Under the pieces are notes generated by a model. That model saw only the letters and a list, made by a program, of their open reading frames with translations. It was not told the origin of the DNA and ran no database searches. Position numbers and translations under genes: made by a program. A stretch of 64,000 nt of DNA from Propionibacteriaceae bacterium (lineage in GTDB: Bacteria > Actinomycetota > Actinomycetes > Propionibacteriales > Propionibacteriaceae). Of this stretch, positions 1 to 9,464 are shown piece by piece. The DNA lies in the NCBI GenBank assembly GCA_031267645.1, contig JAIRYW010000063.1:34309-98308 (forward strand). Direction: 5' to 3'. Positions within the stretch are counted from its first letter, which is position 1. Each line of letters opens with the position of its first letter.

Positions 1-193
1 CCCGAGGAAAGGCCGACTCGTCAGTGTCCCAAAGCATGTAGGTGTACCGATAAGAACTACCCCCGATGTCATCGACCGACATCATCCACTCATCAGTCGA
101 CGCGGCATAACTGCTCGGCGCGACCAAACCCAAAGACATGACAGCCGCAGCCGCCACAATCGAAACGCCTAAGCGCTTCCTTCTCGTAATCAT
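1..193 (-). CDS. Secreted protein, N-terminal part only
   Basis: An ATG at 193 opens a reading frame that leaves the window at position 1, giving 64 residues. It has a textbook Sec signal peptide: basic MITRRKR, a hydrophobic stretch of Ala/Val/Leu, then a likely cleavage after SSYA near residue 30. The mature part begins ASTDEW and is rich in acidic and aromatic residues, with no recognisable motif. The start is supported by AAGGAG seven bases upstream of the ATG on the minus strand. Function cannot be assigned; the C-terminus lies outside the window. Confidence 0.75.
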   Translation of the reverse strand, partial: MITRRKRLGVSIVAAAAVMSLGLVAPSSYAASTDEWMMSVDDIGGSSYRYTYMLWDTDESAFPR

Positions 194-1030
194 CTGAAAA
201 CTCCTTAAACAAGATCATCTAGTCGAACGGATAAGGAAATGACAGCCACCGGGGTGGGCGGCCGTCTGGGACGGGAACGGCCTCAGCCGACCCGTCATCA
301 TCACTTTCACCCGACCGGCCCCCAGGACCGGACGGACGGACCACAGACTCCTGAACCAGCCAAACTGGCCCGAATCCCGGCCTAGGACAGCCCTCCCACT
401 CGGATTCACAACCCGGATCCGACCTGGCGCCGGACCCCGCTCGCCCATCACGCCATCCGACCAAACCGCCACCACAGACGAAAAACCCGGCCACACCACA
501 CCAGACCGAACCGCCGGCCGGCGGGGAACGACCGACTGGGCTGGATGACTGGATGGTGTGGCCGGAATCATTTCGGACCTTTGGGCTAGCGATCCGGGGA
601 TCGCCCAGCCTGGGCGCCCCCCGTAGTCTCGACGGATAGAAGCGCTAGCTGCCAGTTGGTGCTCGGACTCATCAGGGCTGACGCCCTGATCCACCGTTGC
701 GGCTCAGTGCCGGAATTCGACCGGCTTCCCCAAACAAGCAGCATATTAAATTGTGAGACCCTGACCGCCCCGGAAGACGGAGAAGGAGTCTGCCCGGCAT
801 CCTTCCACCACTCGGACCGAGACGCAACCCTCAAATCCTGGGACGCCTGGATCCTGCGACTGACGCGCAGGACGACGGAGGACGGACCCGCTGGATCCTG
901 CGACTGACGCGCAGGACGACGAAGGGAGGAGGCGCCGGATGACGGAGGGCCGACACCAGATGACACCTCTGATCTGGAACGGATCCCACTTCCGCTCCAA
1001 GGTCGGCCGAGTGGAAGCCCCAGCACTAGA
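194..1030. other. Long intergenic region without a convincing gene
   Basis: Open frames here on both strands are low-complexity and have no start signals or recognisable domains, so I call no gene. The stretch holds the 5' leader of the secreted-protein gene next to 193 and a pair of REP-like palindromes at 847-921. The rest looks like ordinary G+C-rich spacer between divergent genes. Confidence 0.5.
847..921. repeat. Two tandem copies of a REP-like palindrome
   Basis: A 31-bp sequence is repeated exactly at 847-877 and 891-921, a period of 44 bp. Each copy folds into a hairpin with stem TCCTGCG / CGCAGGA and loop ACTGACG. The same core (GGATCCTGCGAC, CGCGCAGGA) recurs between genes near 30.7 kb and 43.2 kb, so this is a dispersed family and not a local accident. 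Confidence 0.75.
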
Positions 1031-2005
1031 GTGAGCCCAATGACCCTGGAGCAGCCCAATCAGACGCTACGGGTCGTCTGCGTGGCGGACGAGCCGGACC
1101 GACGCCTGCTCCGTTTCGTCGCCAGTCTGGCCCAGGCCAGCGCTCTCCAACCCGACCTAGTGGTGGTGACCTCCAATCTGCGCCACCCGCTGCTGGAACC
1201 GGTGCGGGCCCGGGGGGCCCGGCTGATCGAAGCCGGCCGTGGCCTCAGCTACGGCGCCCGTGTCAACCTGGGCGTGGGCGACCTCGGCACCGACTGGTTG
1301 GCCATCGCCCGGGCCGACATCGAGTGGCGACCCGGTTCCATCGACCGTCTGATCGCGGCGGCCCAGACCGACCCCCGAGTGGGGGCGGTGGGGCCGCGCC
1401 TGCTGCGGCCGGACGGCCGCGTCCACCCCTCGGCCCACCGCTCGGCCCGGGCCTTAGCCCACTTAGCGCTGGGCTTGGGGCCGGTCTTGGCCAGCCGGGT
1501 CCAGCGCGGCCAGCCGCGCCCGCCGCACCGGCTCGACCTGGCGCCGACCGAGACCGCCCGCGGCGTGGGCTGGCTGTCCAGCTGTTGTCTGCTGCTGCGG
1601 CCGGCCGCCTTCGCCGCCGTCGGCGGCTTCAACGAGAACTACTCCCATTTTTTTGAGGACGGCGACCTGGCCGAGCGTTTGGAGAGCGAGGGCTGGTCCA
1701 GCCTCTACCTGCCGGCGGCCGAGGCCAGCTTCACCCCGCACCAGCTCTCCCGCGTCCAGGCCATCGGCCTGGTCCGGTCCCACTATCGCGGGGCCCGGCT
1801 CTACCTGGCCGACCACCTGCCCCGCTGGTTCCAAGCCCCCCTGCGCTGGTGCGTCGGCCTCAGCTTGGTCTTCCGTCTCCGTTTGGCCGTGCTGTCGATC
1901 TTGCTGCGCCGACCACGCCGCCTCAGCCAAGCCGGCGACCGGACCGGCCGTCCTCGACGCTGGCGCCGCCGCCCCGGCCGTGGGAGCCGGAACCGACGGA
2001 GCTGA
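1031..2005 (+). CDS. Family 2 glycosyltransferase
   Basis: A GT-A fold glycosyltransferase of 324 residues, resembling rhamnosyl- or galactosyltransferases that build cell-wall or surface polysaccharide from nucleotide sugars at the inner membrane face. The N-terminal nucleotide-binding half carries ARADIEWRPG (residues 94-102) in the donor/metal region. The acceptor-side signature GGFNENYSHFFEDGDLAERL lies at about 199-216, where FFEDGDL is the usual catalytic-base ED motif. An amphipathic helix near 262-284 may contact membrane. The C-terminus is an Arg-rich tail partly encoded by a tandem repeat (1983-2097), so the true end may vary between strains. Start choice is weak: GTG 1031 or ATG 1040, neither with a strong ribosome site. 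It stands alone, convergent with clpC. Confidence 0.8.
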   Translation: MSPMTLEQPNQTLRVVCVADEPDRRLLRFVASLAQASALQPDLVVVTSNLRHPLLEPVRARGARLIEAGRGLSYGARVNLGVGDLGTDWLAIARADIEWRPGSIDRLIAAAQTDPRVGAVGPRLLRPDGRVHPSAHRSARALAHLALGLGPVLASRVQRGQPRPPHRLDLAPTETARGVGWLSSCCLLLRPAAFAAVGGFNENYSHFFEDGDLAERLESEGWSSLYLPAAEASFTPHQLSRVQAIGLVRSHYRGARLYLADHLPRWFQAPLRWCVGLSLVFRLRLAVLSILLRRPRRLSQAGDRTGRPRRWRRRPGRGSRNRRS

Positions 2006-2097
2006 GCCGACGGAGCTGAACCAATGGGACTGAACCGACCTGGGTTGAAGCGATGGGAATGAGTCGACTGGGCTGAGCCAATGGGGCTGAGTCGGGG
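1983..2097. repeat. Degenerate 14-15 bp tandem repeat array
   Basis: About eight imperfect units of the form GGRCTGARCCRAYG run from the last codons of the glycosyltransferase gene into the spacer. Unit boundaries fall near 1983, 1998, 2012, 2027, 2042, 2056, 2070 and 2084. The array supplies the last residues and stop codon of the upstream gene. Confidence 0.6.
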
Positions 2098-2193
2098 GTC
2101 CGCCGTGAATCCGGCCCCAGCCGACCGCTCTGACCCGCTCCCAGTCCCGAACGACCCGACCGACCAGACCCGATCGACCTGCCCGAACCACAC

Positions 2194-2225
2194 GGCACCC
2201 GGCCGACCGTGCTCGACCGGGCGCC
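2194..2225. terminator. Hairpin terminator between convergent genes
   Basis: A 13-bp stem with two mismatches (arms 2194-2206 and 2213-2225, loop CCGTGC) begins 12 bases past the clpC stop. It lies between convergent clpC and the glycosyltransferase gene, so it could serve both. There is no T-run, as is usual in actinobacteria. Confidence 0.5.
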
Positions 2226-2236
2226 GGATGACTGGT

Positions 2237-4750
2237 TCAGGCGGCTGGCTCGGCTGTGGCCGTCAGCTCCTCGACCGGCAGATCGGGGATGCGGCCGGCT
2301 TCGGCGCCGGTGAAGACGAAGGGCGCCTCGGCCCCCTCCTCGGCCACGTCGACCAAGACGACCTGGCCCGACTTGAGTTCGCCGAACAGAATCTTCTCGG
2401 CCAGGGCGTCCTCGATGTCGCGCTGGATGGCCCGCCGCAGAGGGCGAGCCCCCAAGACCGGGTCGTAACCCCGCTGAGCCACCAAGGCCTTGGCCGCCGG
2501 CGTCAGTTCGATGCCCATGTCGCGGTCGGCCAACCTGGTCTCGATCTGCCGCACCAACAGATCCACGATCTGCTCGATGTCGGCCTGGGTCAACTGGTGG
2601 AAGACGACGATCTCGTCCACCCGGTTGAGGAACTCGGGACGGAAGTGCTGCTTCAGCTCGTCCGACACCTTGGCCTTCATCGCCTCGTACGAAGCGGCGG
2701 CGTCCCCACCCCTCTGGAACCCCAGATTGACGGCCTTGGAGATGTCGCGCGTGCCCAAGTTAGTGGTCATCACAATAACCGTGTTCTTGAAATCGACCAC
2801 ACGGCCCTGGGCGTCGGTCAAACGGCCCTCATCCAAGATCTGGAGCAGCGAATTGAAGATGTCCGGATGGGCCTTTTCGATCTCGTCGAACAAAACCACC
2901 GAGAATGGCTTACGACGGATCTTCTCCGTCAACTGACCACCCTCTTCGTATCCGACATAGCCGGGCGGCGAGCCAAACATACGCGAGGCGGTGTGCTTCT
3001 CTGAGTATTCGCTCATGTCCAAGGTGATGAGGGCGTCCTCGTCGCCGAACAGGAACTCCGTCAAAGCTTTTGTCAACTCGGTTTTACCGACCCCGGAAGG
3101 GCCGGCGAAAATGAACGAGCCGGAAGGCCGTTTGGGGTCTTTCAAACCGGCCCGCGTGCGCCGGATGGAACGGGCCAGGGCCTTGACGGCGTCGGCCTGG
3201 CCGATGATGCGCCGACCGATCTCGTCCTCCATCTTGAGCAGACGGGAAGACTCCTCCTCGGTCAGTTTGAAGACCGGGATGCCGGTGGACGAACTCAGCA
3301 CCTCGGCGATCTGCTCCTCGTCGACCTGGGCCGGGATGGCCTCCTCGCCGGAGCGCCACTGCTTCTCCAGCGCGGTCCGCTCGGCCGCCAAGCCCTGCTC
3401 GGTGTCGCGCAGGCCGGCCGCCCGCTCGTATTCCTGGGCTTCGATGGCGGCGTCCTTCTCCAGCCGCACCTGGGCGATGCGGTCGTCCAGGTCGCGCAGG
3501 TCGGGCGGAGCCGTCATGCGCTTGATGCGCAGCCGGGCGCCGGCCTCGTCGATCAGGTCGATGGCCTTGTCGGGCAGGAAGCGGTCGGAGACGTAACGCT
3601 CGGCCAAACGGGCGGCCGAGGTCAAAGCGGCGTCCGTGATGGTGATCTTGTGGTGGGCCTCGTAGCGGTCGCGCAGGCCCTTCAAGATGTCGATGGTCAA
3701 AGCGACCGACGGCTCCGCCACCTGGATGGGCTGGAAACGACGCTCCAAGGCGGCGTCTTTCTCGATGTGCTTGCGGTATTCGTCCAAGGTCGTGGCGCCG
3801 ATGGTCTGCAACTCGCCCCGGGCCAGCATCGGCTTCAGGATGCTGGCGGCGTCGATGGCGCCCTCGGCAGCGCCGGCTCCGACCAGGGTGTGGATCTCGT
3901 CGATGAAGAGCATGACGTCGCCCCGGTTGCGGATCTCGGCCAAGACCTTCTTGAGCCGTTCCTCGAAGTCGCCGCGATAACGCGAGCCGGCCACCAGGGC
4001 GCCCATGTCCAAGCTGTAGATCTGCTTGTTGCGCAGGGTCTCGGGCACGTCGCCGCGCACGATGCCCTGAGACAGCCCCTCGACCACGGCCGTCTTGCCC
4101 ACGCCAGGCTCCCCGATCAGGACCGGATTGTTCTTGGTCCGCCGGCTCAGAACCGTCATGACCCGCTCGATCTCCTTGTGCCGACCGATCACTGGGTCGA
4201 GTTTGCCGTCGCGGGCGGCCTGGGTCAGATTACGACCGAACTGATCCAGGATTTTGGAGCCGGACTGCCCGGAGCTCTTCTCCGGAGCGCCGGAGGTGGC
4301 GGCCTGCTTGGTCTGGAAGCCGGACAGCAGTTGCAGAACGGTGTTCCGGATCGGAGTGGTGTCGACTCCGAGCTTGATCAAGACCTGGACCGCCACGCCC
4401 TCGCCCTCGCGGATCAGGCCCAGCAGGATGTGCTCGGTGCCGATGTACGAGTGGTTGAGCTGCAGGGCCTCGCGCAAGGACAGCTCCAAGACGCGTTTGG
4501 CCCGGGGGGTGAAGGGGATGTGGCCGCTGGGGGCCTGCTGGCCGTGGCCGATGATCTCTTCGACCTGCTCGCGCACCGCCGCCAGGGTGACCCCGAGCGA
4601 CTCCAAAGCTTTGGCCGCGATGCCCTCGCCCTCATGGATCAACCCCAGCAGGACATGCTCGGTGCCGATGTAGTTGTGGTTGAGCATGCGGGCCTCTTCT
4701 TGGGCCAAAATGACCACTCGACGAGCACGGTCCGTGAATCTCTCGAACAT
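2237..4750 (-). CDS. clpC: ClpC, AAA+ unfoldase of the Clp protease
   Basis: An 837-residue class I Clp ATPase that unfolds substrates and feeds them to ClpP in the cytoplasm. The double Clp_N repeat occupies about 1-145 (two IGTEHxLLGL motifs near 28 and 103). The first Walker A, GEPGVGKT, is at 213-220 with its Walker [13 protein letters not shown]-like middle domain ([13 protein letters not shown]) lies near 430, and the second Walker [11 protein letters not shown], near 550 with [11 protein letters not shown]. An LGF loop for ClpP docking (AVNLGFQRG) is present. Length is normal for ClpC and it lacks the long ClpB coiled coil. AAGGAG precedes the ATG. A minus-strand -10 TAGACT at 4813-4818 is a possible promoter element. 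It is monocistronic, downstream of lsr2. Confidence 0.96.
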   Translation of the reverse strand: MFERFTDRARRVVILAQEEARMLNHNYIGTEHVLLGLIHEGEGIAAKALESLGVTLAAVREQVEEIIGHGQQAPSGHIPFTPRAKRVLELSLREALQLNHSYIGTEHILLGLIREGEGVAVQVLIKLGVDTTPIRNTVLQLLSGFQTKQAATSGAPEKSSGQSGSKILDQFGRNLTQAARDGKLDPVIGRHKEIERVMTVLSRRTKNNPVLIGEPGVGKTAVVEGLSQGIVRGDVPETLRNKQIYSLDMGALVAGSRYRGDFEERLKKVLAEIRNRGDVMLFIDEIHTLVGAGAAEGAIDAASILKPMLARGELQTIGATTLDEYRKHIEKDAALERRFQPIQVAEPSVALTIDILKGLRDRYEAHHKITITDAALTSAARLAERYVSDRFLPDKAIDLIDEAGARLRIKRMTAPPDLRDLDDRIAQVRLEKDAAIEAQEYERAAGLRDTEQGLAAERTALEKQWRSGEEAIPAQVDEEQIAEVLSSSTGIPVFKLTEEESSRLLKMEDEIGRRIIGQADAVKALARSIRRTRAGLKDPKRPSGSFIFAGPSGVGKTELTKALTEFLFGDEDALITLDMSEYSEKHTASRMFGSPPGYVGYEEGGQLTEKIRRKPFSVVLFDEIEKAHPDIFNSLLQILDEGRLTDAQGRVVDFKNTVIVMTTNLGTRDISKAVNLGFQRGGDAAASYEAMKAKVSDELKQHFRPEFLNRVDEIVVFHQLTQADIEQIVDLLVRQIETRLADRDMGIELTPAAKALVAQRGYDPVLGARPLRRAIQRDIEDALAEKILFGELKSGQVVLVDVAEEGAEAPFVFTGAEAGRIPDLPVEELTATAEPAA

Positions 4751-5231
4751 TACTTCTCCTTGACCACTGGCGACGCCGCCCGAGCGGTGGCGTGCTTCGC
4801 GATCACCATTTCAGTCTAGTGAACGCGACCAGAGCAGTTGATCTTCCCATCTAGCTGTGACACAGGGCCGGCCCGCCTGAGTTCGACCGACCGGGGCGGG
4901 GGCGAGGCGGCGGCCAGACCGCCGACTGGGACCGGCTGGCCTGGGCGCCCGGGTCGAACGACCGGATCGATCGATGGTACCAGCCGCGCCGGCCGGCCGG
5001 CGGCGGCGCGGGTTGGGCGGCAGCCCTCCGCCACCCCGAAACGGCGACGCCGCCGCTGGCGGGCGGCGGCGTCAGAGTCCGACCTGGTCGGCTGAAGGCT
5101 CCCCCGTGTTGCCGGCGAGGGAGCCGGACCAGGTCGGCGACCAAGACCACGATACGAGGCGGGGTCCGGTCGGTCCGACCGACGGGCGGCCCGACCCAAG
5201 GCTGGGTCAGGGCCTGGCCCCGGCGGACAGA
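4751..5231. other. lsr2-clpC intergenic region
   Basis: No gene recognised; overlapping frames are Arg/Pro-rich shadows. The region holds the clpC leader and a strong GC hairpin (5046-5073). A small stem GACCCA / TGGGTC at 5193-5208 starts 24 bases after the lsr2 stop and may end lsr2 transcripts. Confidence 0.5.
5046..5073. terminator. Strong GC hairpin downstream of lsr2
   Basis: Perfect 11-bp arms GACGCCGCCGC and GCGGCGGCGTC (5046-5056, 5063-5073) enclose a six-base loop. It lies on the transcribed path from lsr2 toward clpC, about 160 bases past the lsr2 stop. There is no T-run. Confidence 0.45.
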
Positions 5232-5549
5232 TCAGTGGGCGTCGTTGTAAGCCTCCCGGATCTTGCCGGGGATGCGGCCGCGGGCCGAGACCTCGTGGCC
5301 GTTGGCCAAGGCCCAAGCCCTGATCTCGGCGATGTCGTCGCCGGCGGACGGGCGCCGGACGGCCAAACGCCGGCCGCCCACTCGCCGGGATTTGTCGATC
5401 CACTTACCGAAGTCGGCGCGCAGATCAGCGGCGTGGGCCGCCGACAAATCAATCTCGTAAGAAACCCCATCCAAAGAAAAAGCCACCATACTGTCGGCGA
5501 TCGACCCATCGATATCATCGATCAGAACTACTTCGGTCCGCTTAGCCAT
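5232..5549 (-). CDS. lsr2: Lsr2 nucleoid-associated silencer
   Basis: A 105-residue Lsr2, the actinobacterial H-NS analogue that bridges AT-rich DNA and silences acquired genes. The N-terminal oligomerisation half reads MAKRTEVVLIDDIDG, continues into a beta-hairpin (VAFSLDGVSYEIDL) and a helix ending near 60. The C-terminal DNA-binding half (about 68-105) has AEIRAWALANGHEVSARGRIPG, where RGR is the minor-groove AT-hook-like motif. Length and layout match the family. The ATG has only a weak AAGGGG site. A good promoter (5629-5657) lies about 70 bases upstream. Likely targets in this window include the AT-rich AbiE promoter. Confidence 0.95.
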   Translation of the reverse strand: MAKRTEVVLIDDIDGSIADSMVAFSLDGVSYEIDLSAAHAADLRADFGKWIDKSRRVGGRRLAVRRPSAGDDIAEIRAWALANGHEVSARGRIPGKIREAYNDAH

Positions 5550-5897
5550 CGTTTACCCCTTAGTGATGTCCGTTCAGGTCCGGGTCGGATGCCATCCAAT
5601 TACTACCCGGCTGATTAATCTGGCAGAGATCGTACGCTATATCTCGCCGAATTACAAACAGTAGAACCGGTCGTTCCATAATTGACTCCCACAAGTCAGT
5701 TGATTTCAAGTCCAGATCCGCCGTAGGGGCCAAGTCGGGGGCCGAGTCAAGTCCTGATGATAAGTATGGTGACGGAACGAGCTAGATTCGGACCGGACCG
5801 GACCGGACAGGATCGGCCGGGACTCGACCCGACCCGGCCTGGCCCGAGGTGCGGCCCGGGGAACGATCCGGCATGATGGCTTCTTGGAGGTGGCAGC
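5550..5897. other. Divergent lsr2 / lacI-type spacer
   Basis: This spacer between divergent lsr2 and a LacI-family gene holds the lsr2 promoter, an AT-rich patch around 5630-5720 and a run of GGACC repeats near 5791-5810. I see no TTGCAA-type operator for the LacI regulator and no small gene. Confidence 0.5.
5629..5657 (-). promoter_or_regulatory. lsr2 promoter
   Basis: On the minus strand, -35 TTGTAA (5652-5657) and -10 TACGAT (5629-5634) are separated by 17 bases. The start would be near 5622, giving a leader of roughly 70 bases to the lsr2 ATG. Confidence 0.55.
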
Positions 5898-6935
5898 GTG
5901 GCTGAGAACCGAGCCCGGATCCGGGACGTGGCGGCTCTAGCTGGCGTCTCCACCGCCACGGTCTCGAACACCCTCAACCATCCCGAACAGGTGGCCGCCA
6001 CCACCAGGGCCCGGGTGGAACGGGCCATGGCCGATCTCCACTTCGTCAAGAACGCCTCCGCCCGGCAGCTGCGGATGGGTCAATCCTTGATGGTCGGGGC
6101 CATCGTGCTCGACATCAGCAATCCCTTCTACACCGCCTTGATCCGGGGCATCGAGGACCGCTTGGCGGCCGACGACTGCACCTTGATGATCTGCAGCTCG
6201 GACGAGGACCCCCTCAAAGAGGCCCGCTTCATGCGGCTGTTCGCCGAACAGGGCGTGCGCGGCGTCTTGCTGACCCCTTCGGGCGACCCGGCTGAGCCCC
6301 TGACCTACCTGGACCGTCTGGGCATCCCGGCCGTCCTGCTCGACGCCGAGTCGGACCAGGTCAGTTCGGTCAGCGTCGACCACGTGGCCGGCGCCAGGCA
6401 GGCGGTCGGCCACTTGCTCGACCAGGGCCACCGCCGGATCGCCTTCGTCAACGGCCCGCCCGATTTGAAGCAGTGCCGCGACCGCGCCCAGGGCGCTTGG
6501 GAGGCGGTCAAGGAGCGCTCTTTGGACCCCGCCGCCGTCCTGGTCGCGCAGTCCTTGCCCTCGATGAGCGCGGCCAGCGGCCAGGCCGGCCTGGCCCGCC
6601 TGCTGGATCGCTCCGATCCCCGGCCGACGGCCGTCTTCTGCGTCAACGACGTGGTGGCCATGGGCGTCATCCGTGAGCTACGGAACCGCCACTTGGCCGT
6701 GCCCCAGGACGTGGCCGTGGTCGGATACGACGACATCCCCTTCGCCGAAGAGTTGATCACACCCCTGAGTTCGGTCCGCCAGCCCATGCACGACCTGGGC
6801 TGGAGCGCCGTCGATCTGCTCTTGACCGAGCCGGACCGACACCGTCACATCACCTTCACGCCCCAACTGGTGGTGCGAGCCTCCTCCCGGCTCTTCGGGC
6901 CGAGCGGCCAGCTGGAGCCGACGCCGGCGGCCTGA
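5898..6935 (+). CDS. LacI-family transcriptional regulator
   Basis: A 345-residue LacI/GalR repressor. The helix-turn-helix plus hinge helix lies at residues 8-60 (IRDVAALAGVSTATVSNTLNHP, then a hinge with ASARQLRMGQ). A periplasmic-binding-like effector domain follows, with the typical VGAIVLDISNPFYTALIRGIED entry and VAVVGYDDIPFAEELITPLSSVRQP near the end. The effector is probably a sugar. The GTG start is preceded by GGAGG seven bases upstream. No sugar gene is adjacent: lsr2 diverges and the folate cluster converges. It therefore probably regulates at a distance or only itself. Confidence 0.88.
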   Translation: MAENRARIRDVAALAGVSTATVSNTLNHPEQVAATTRARVERAMADLHFVKNASARQLRMGQSLMVGAIVLDISNPFYTALIRGIEDRLAADDCTLMICSSDEDPLKEARFMRLFAEQGVRGVLLTPSGDPAEPLTYLDRLGIPAVLLDAESDQVSSVSVDHVAGARQAVGHLLDQGHRRIAFVNGPPDLKQCRDRAQGAWEAVKERSLDPAAVLVAQSLPSMSAASGQAGLARLLDRSDPRPTAVFCVNDVVAMGVIRELRNRHLAVPQDVAVVGYDDIPFAEELITPLSSVRQPMHDLGWSAVDLLLTEPDRHRHITFTPQLVVRASSRLFGPSGQLEPTPAA

Positions 6936-7047
6936 GGCCGGCCCGAGACTCGGCTCAGTGGCCCGACCACAGCGGCTCAGTCGCAACCAGGGTGCGGTCG
7001 GAGTCGGAGTCGTCGCCGGATCGGCCCACCGGGCGGAGCGGATCGGC

Positions 7048-7524
7048 TCAGTCGGAGCCCGAGTCGTCGCCGGAATCGCCGTGGCGGCTGCGGCATTCCC
7101 GTTCCAAGACCAGGCCGGCCACCATCACCAGCAGCGACAGCAGAGCGCAGGCGGCCCCCCTCAGGACGCGCTGGTGCGAGGCCGCCAGGTCGAACCGGGG
7201 CAGGTTGACCAAGGCCAGGACGGTGTAGGCGGCGGCCAGGGCGGCGCCGGCCAGGGCGCTGGCGCGGGCCCAGGCCAGCAGGGCGACGGAGCGGCTGGGA
7301 TCGGGGTAACGGCGTTGGACGTGGTAGCGCTGGTGGGCCGCCCGAGCGGCTCCGAAGCCGGTCAGGGCGACGGCCCCCAGCAGGCCGGCCACCAGCCAAC
7401 TGGGCGGGGCCAGGCGATGGCCGACGACCTCCAGCACGACTAGGCCGGACCAGCCGGCGGCTGCGCCCAAAGCGGCGGCGGCCAGCAGGACGGGCCAACG
7501 CAAGGGTCTCAGAGGCGGACTCAC
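7048..7524 (-). CDS. DUF3180 membrane protein
   Basis: A 158-residue membrane protein with four predicted transmembrane segments (about 12-32, 38-58, 85-108, 122-142) and an acidic Ser/Asp tail (GDSGDDSGSD). This matches the DUF3180 family, a short four-helix protein of unknown role that in actinobacteria sits just after folK. Here it follows the FolP-FolB-FolK gene with a GTGA overlap, and its GTG has an excellent AAGGAGG site. Translational coupling to folate synthesis is visible, but no biochemical role is known to me. Confidence 0.85.
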   Translation of the reverse strand: MSPPLRPLRWPVLLAAAALGAAAGWSGLVVLEVVGHRLAPPSWLVAGLLGAVALTGFGAARAAHQRYHVQRRYPDPSRSVALLAWARASALAGAALAAAYTVLALVNLPRFDLAASHQRVLRGAACALLSLLVMVAGLVLERECRSRHGDSGDDSGSD

Positions 7525-9464
7525 CGCGATCCTCCTTGGCCCGCTCCGGCCTCCGGCCGGGCCGTCAGCGGGGCCAGCAGGGACAGGTCGTCCCGGCGGC
7601 TGACGGACTGGGGTCCGAGCCGGTCCAGCCACTCGGCCAGGGGCCGCCCGTCCAACCGGGCCCCCGGATCGACCTCCAGCCAAGGGATCAGGACGAAGGC
7701 CCGTTCCTGGACCCGGGGGTGGGGCAGGGTCAGCTCGGGGCTGTGGCGGGTCGCCTGGTCGAGCGCGATCAAGTCGATGTCGAGGTTGCGGGGGCCGTGG
7801 GCGACGTCGCGCCGCCGCCCGGCCGCCGCTTCGATGGCCAGGCCTCTGCCCAAGAGCTCCTCGGCCGAGCGGTCGGAGTCGACCAAGACCACCAGGTTCA
7901 AGAAGTCGTCTTGCTCGACCGGACCGACGGCGGCGGTCTGGTAGACCGATGAGGCCGCCACCAGTTCGAGGCCGTCGGCGCTGGCCAGACCGGCCAGGCC
8001 GAACTGGAGCCAACCGGCGCGGTCGCCCAGATTGGAGCCGAGGCTGAAGACGGCCCGTCGTCTGGCCCGGCCGGCGCCGACTCGACTGGCCGGACCGACC
8101 GGGTGGTCGGCTGAGCGGCGCACGGTCACGGACACGTCCTCGAAGACGGCCGCCAGCGGGGCCTCGGGTTTGTGCACGGTGACCTCGACCGCCTGGAGGC
8201 CGCCCAGGGCCAGGACGGCCTGGGCCGAGCGCTCGGCCAGAGTCTCGATCAGATCGACCGACGGCCCGGACACCGACGCGGTCAGCGCTTGGGCCAGCCG
8301 CCCGTAGTCGACGGTCTGGTCCAACTGGTCGGCCCGACCGGTCGGGGCCGGGGCCAGCCAAGCCCGCACATCGACCCGGAAGGGTTGGTCGGTGGTCTTC
8401 TCCCAAGCGTGGACGCCGTGGCGCCCGGACACCGTCAAACCGGTCAAGTCGATCCGATCGCCCAGACCAGCGGCGACCGGCGCCGGGCCCGGCCGGCCCA
8501 GACCCCCGACCGCACCATCGCCCGGCCGACCCAGACCTTCAGACGCACCGTCGCCCGGCCGACCCGGCCCCACGGCCACACCGTCGACTGGCCGACCGGA
8601 ATCACCGGCCACACCGTCACCAGCCCGGCGCAGGCATTCGGCCACCGCCACGGCCGCCCGGTGGCCCGGCACGGTGTGGCAGCGGACCGCCCAGACCCGA
8701 TGCCGGGCCAACCAGGCGGTGACCGCCTGGCCGGCCGCCTCGCGCTGGTCCGGGTCGGTCGGCCCGGGATAGGCCTGGGCCAAGAAGCGTTTACGCGAGG
8801 CGCCCCACAGCACGGGCCAACCCCAGCTCTGCCAACGCTCGGCCTCCCCCAACAAGGCCCAGTTGTGCTCGGGCCGTTTCGAGAAGCCCAGCCCGGGGTC
8901 GATGATCAACCGTCGGCGATCCACCCCAGCCGCCAGGGCGGCCTCGATCCGGTCCGCCAATTCGGCCGCCACCTGGCGCGGGGCGTCGTCGTATCGGGCC
9001 AAGGAGTCGGCTTGGTCGAGCCGCCCCCGCCAGTGCATGACGACGTAGCCGGCTGGACTGTCCGCCATCAGATCCAACAGATCGGGGTCGGCTTGGCCGC
9101 CGGAGACGTCGTTCACGATCAGAGCCCCGGCCGCGACGGCGGCCTGGGCCACCTGGGCCCGGGTGGTGTCGACGCTGACCGCCAGACCGGCCCCGGCCAA
9201 AGCCTCCACCACCGGCACGACGCGGGCCAGCTCCAGCTCGGGCGCGACCGGTTGGGAGCCGGGCCTAGTCGATTCGCCACCGACGTCGATCAGGTCGGCC
9301 CCCTGCCGGGCCAGGTCGAGGCCGTGTTGGAAGGCCCGGGCCGGGTCGAGCCAACGGCCGCCGTCGGAGAAAGAGTCCGTCGTCAGATTGAGCACGCCCA
9401 TGATCCGAGTCGGCCCGGGGCTGAGCAGCTCCGCCAAGCGCTGGGCCGGACCGGACCCGGTCAC
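7521..9464 (-). CDS. folP-folB-folK: Trifunctional FolP-FolB-FolK folate enzyme
   Basis: A 647-residue fusion carrying three folate steps. Residues about 18-280 are dihydropteroate synthase ([45 protein letters not shown]). Residues 338-450 are dihydroneopterin aldolase ([44 protein letters not shown]). Residues 470-640 are HPPK ([10 protein letters not shown], the [13 protein letters not shown] metal/ATP motif). Between FolP and FolB is a Gly/Pro linker of about four 11-residue repeats (GxGRPGDGAxx). The start is GTG 9464, overlapping the folE stop as GTGA; longer frames run into folE and are rejected. Separate folP, folB and folK genes are the common actinobacterial arrangement. Confidence 0.93.
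   Translation of the reverse strand: MTGSGPAQRLAELLSPGPTRIMGVLNLTTDSFSDGGRWLDPARAFQHGLDLARQGADLIDVGGESTRPGSQPVAPELELARVVPVVEALAGAGLAVSVDTTRAQVAQAAVAAGALIVNDVSGGQADPDLLDLMADSPAGYVVMHWRGRLDQADSLARYDDAPRQVAAELADRIEAALAAGVDRRRLIIDPGLGFSKRPEHNWALLGEAERWQSWGWPVLWGASRKRFLAQAYPGPTDPDQREAAGQAVTAWLARHRVWAVRCHTVPGHRAAVAVAECLRRAGDGVAGDSGRPVDGVAVGPGRPGDGASEGLGRPGDGAVGGLGRPGPAPVAAGLGDRIDLTGLTVSGRHGVHAWEKTTDQPFRVDVRAWLAPAPTGRADQLDQTVDYGRLAQALTASVSGPSVDLIETLAERSAQAVLALGGLQAVEVTVHKPEAPLAAVFEDVSVTVRRSADHPVGPASRVGAGRARRRAVFSLGSNLGDRAGWLQFGLAGLASADGLELVAASSVYQTAAVGPVEQDDFLNLVVLVDSDRSAEELLGRGLAIEAAAGRRRDVAHGPRNLDIDLIALDQATRHSPELTLPHPRVQERAFVLIPWLEVDPGARLDGRPLAEWLDRLGPQSVSRRDDLSLLAPLTARPEAGAGQGGSR
8475..8603. repeat. 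33-bp tandem repeats encoding the FolP-FolB linker
   Basis: About four degenerate 33-bp units encode the 11-residue repeats G-x-G-R-P-G-D-G-A-x-x (residues 288-330 of the fusion). The repeat is in frame and lies precisely between two catalytic domains. Confidence 0.65.

Noticed and set aside
3650..4819. Long plus-strand open frame opposite clpC
   Set aside because: It is the antisense shadow of clpC; composition is Gln/Gly/Val-rich and no domain or start signal is seen.
5791..5810. GGACC tandem run before the LacI gene
   Set aside because: Simple-sequence drift in a G+C-rich spacer; no operator symmetry of the LacI type.
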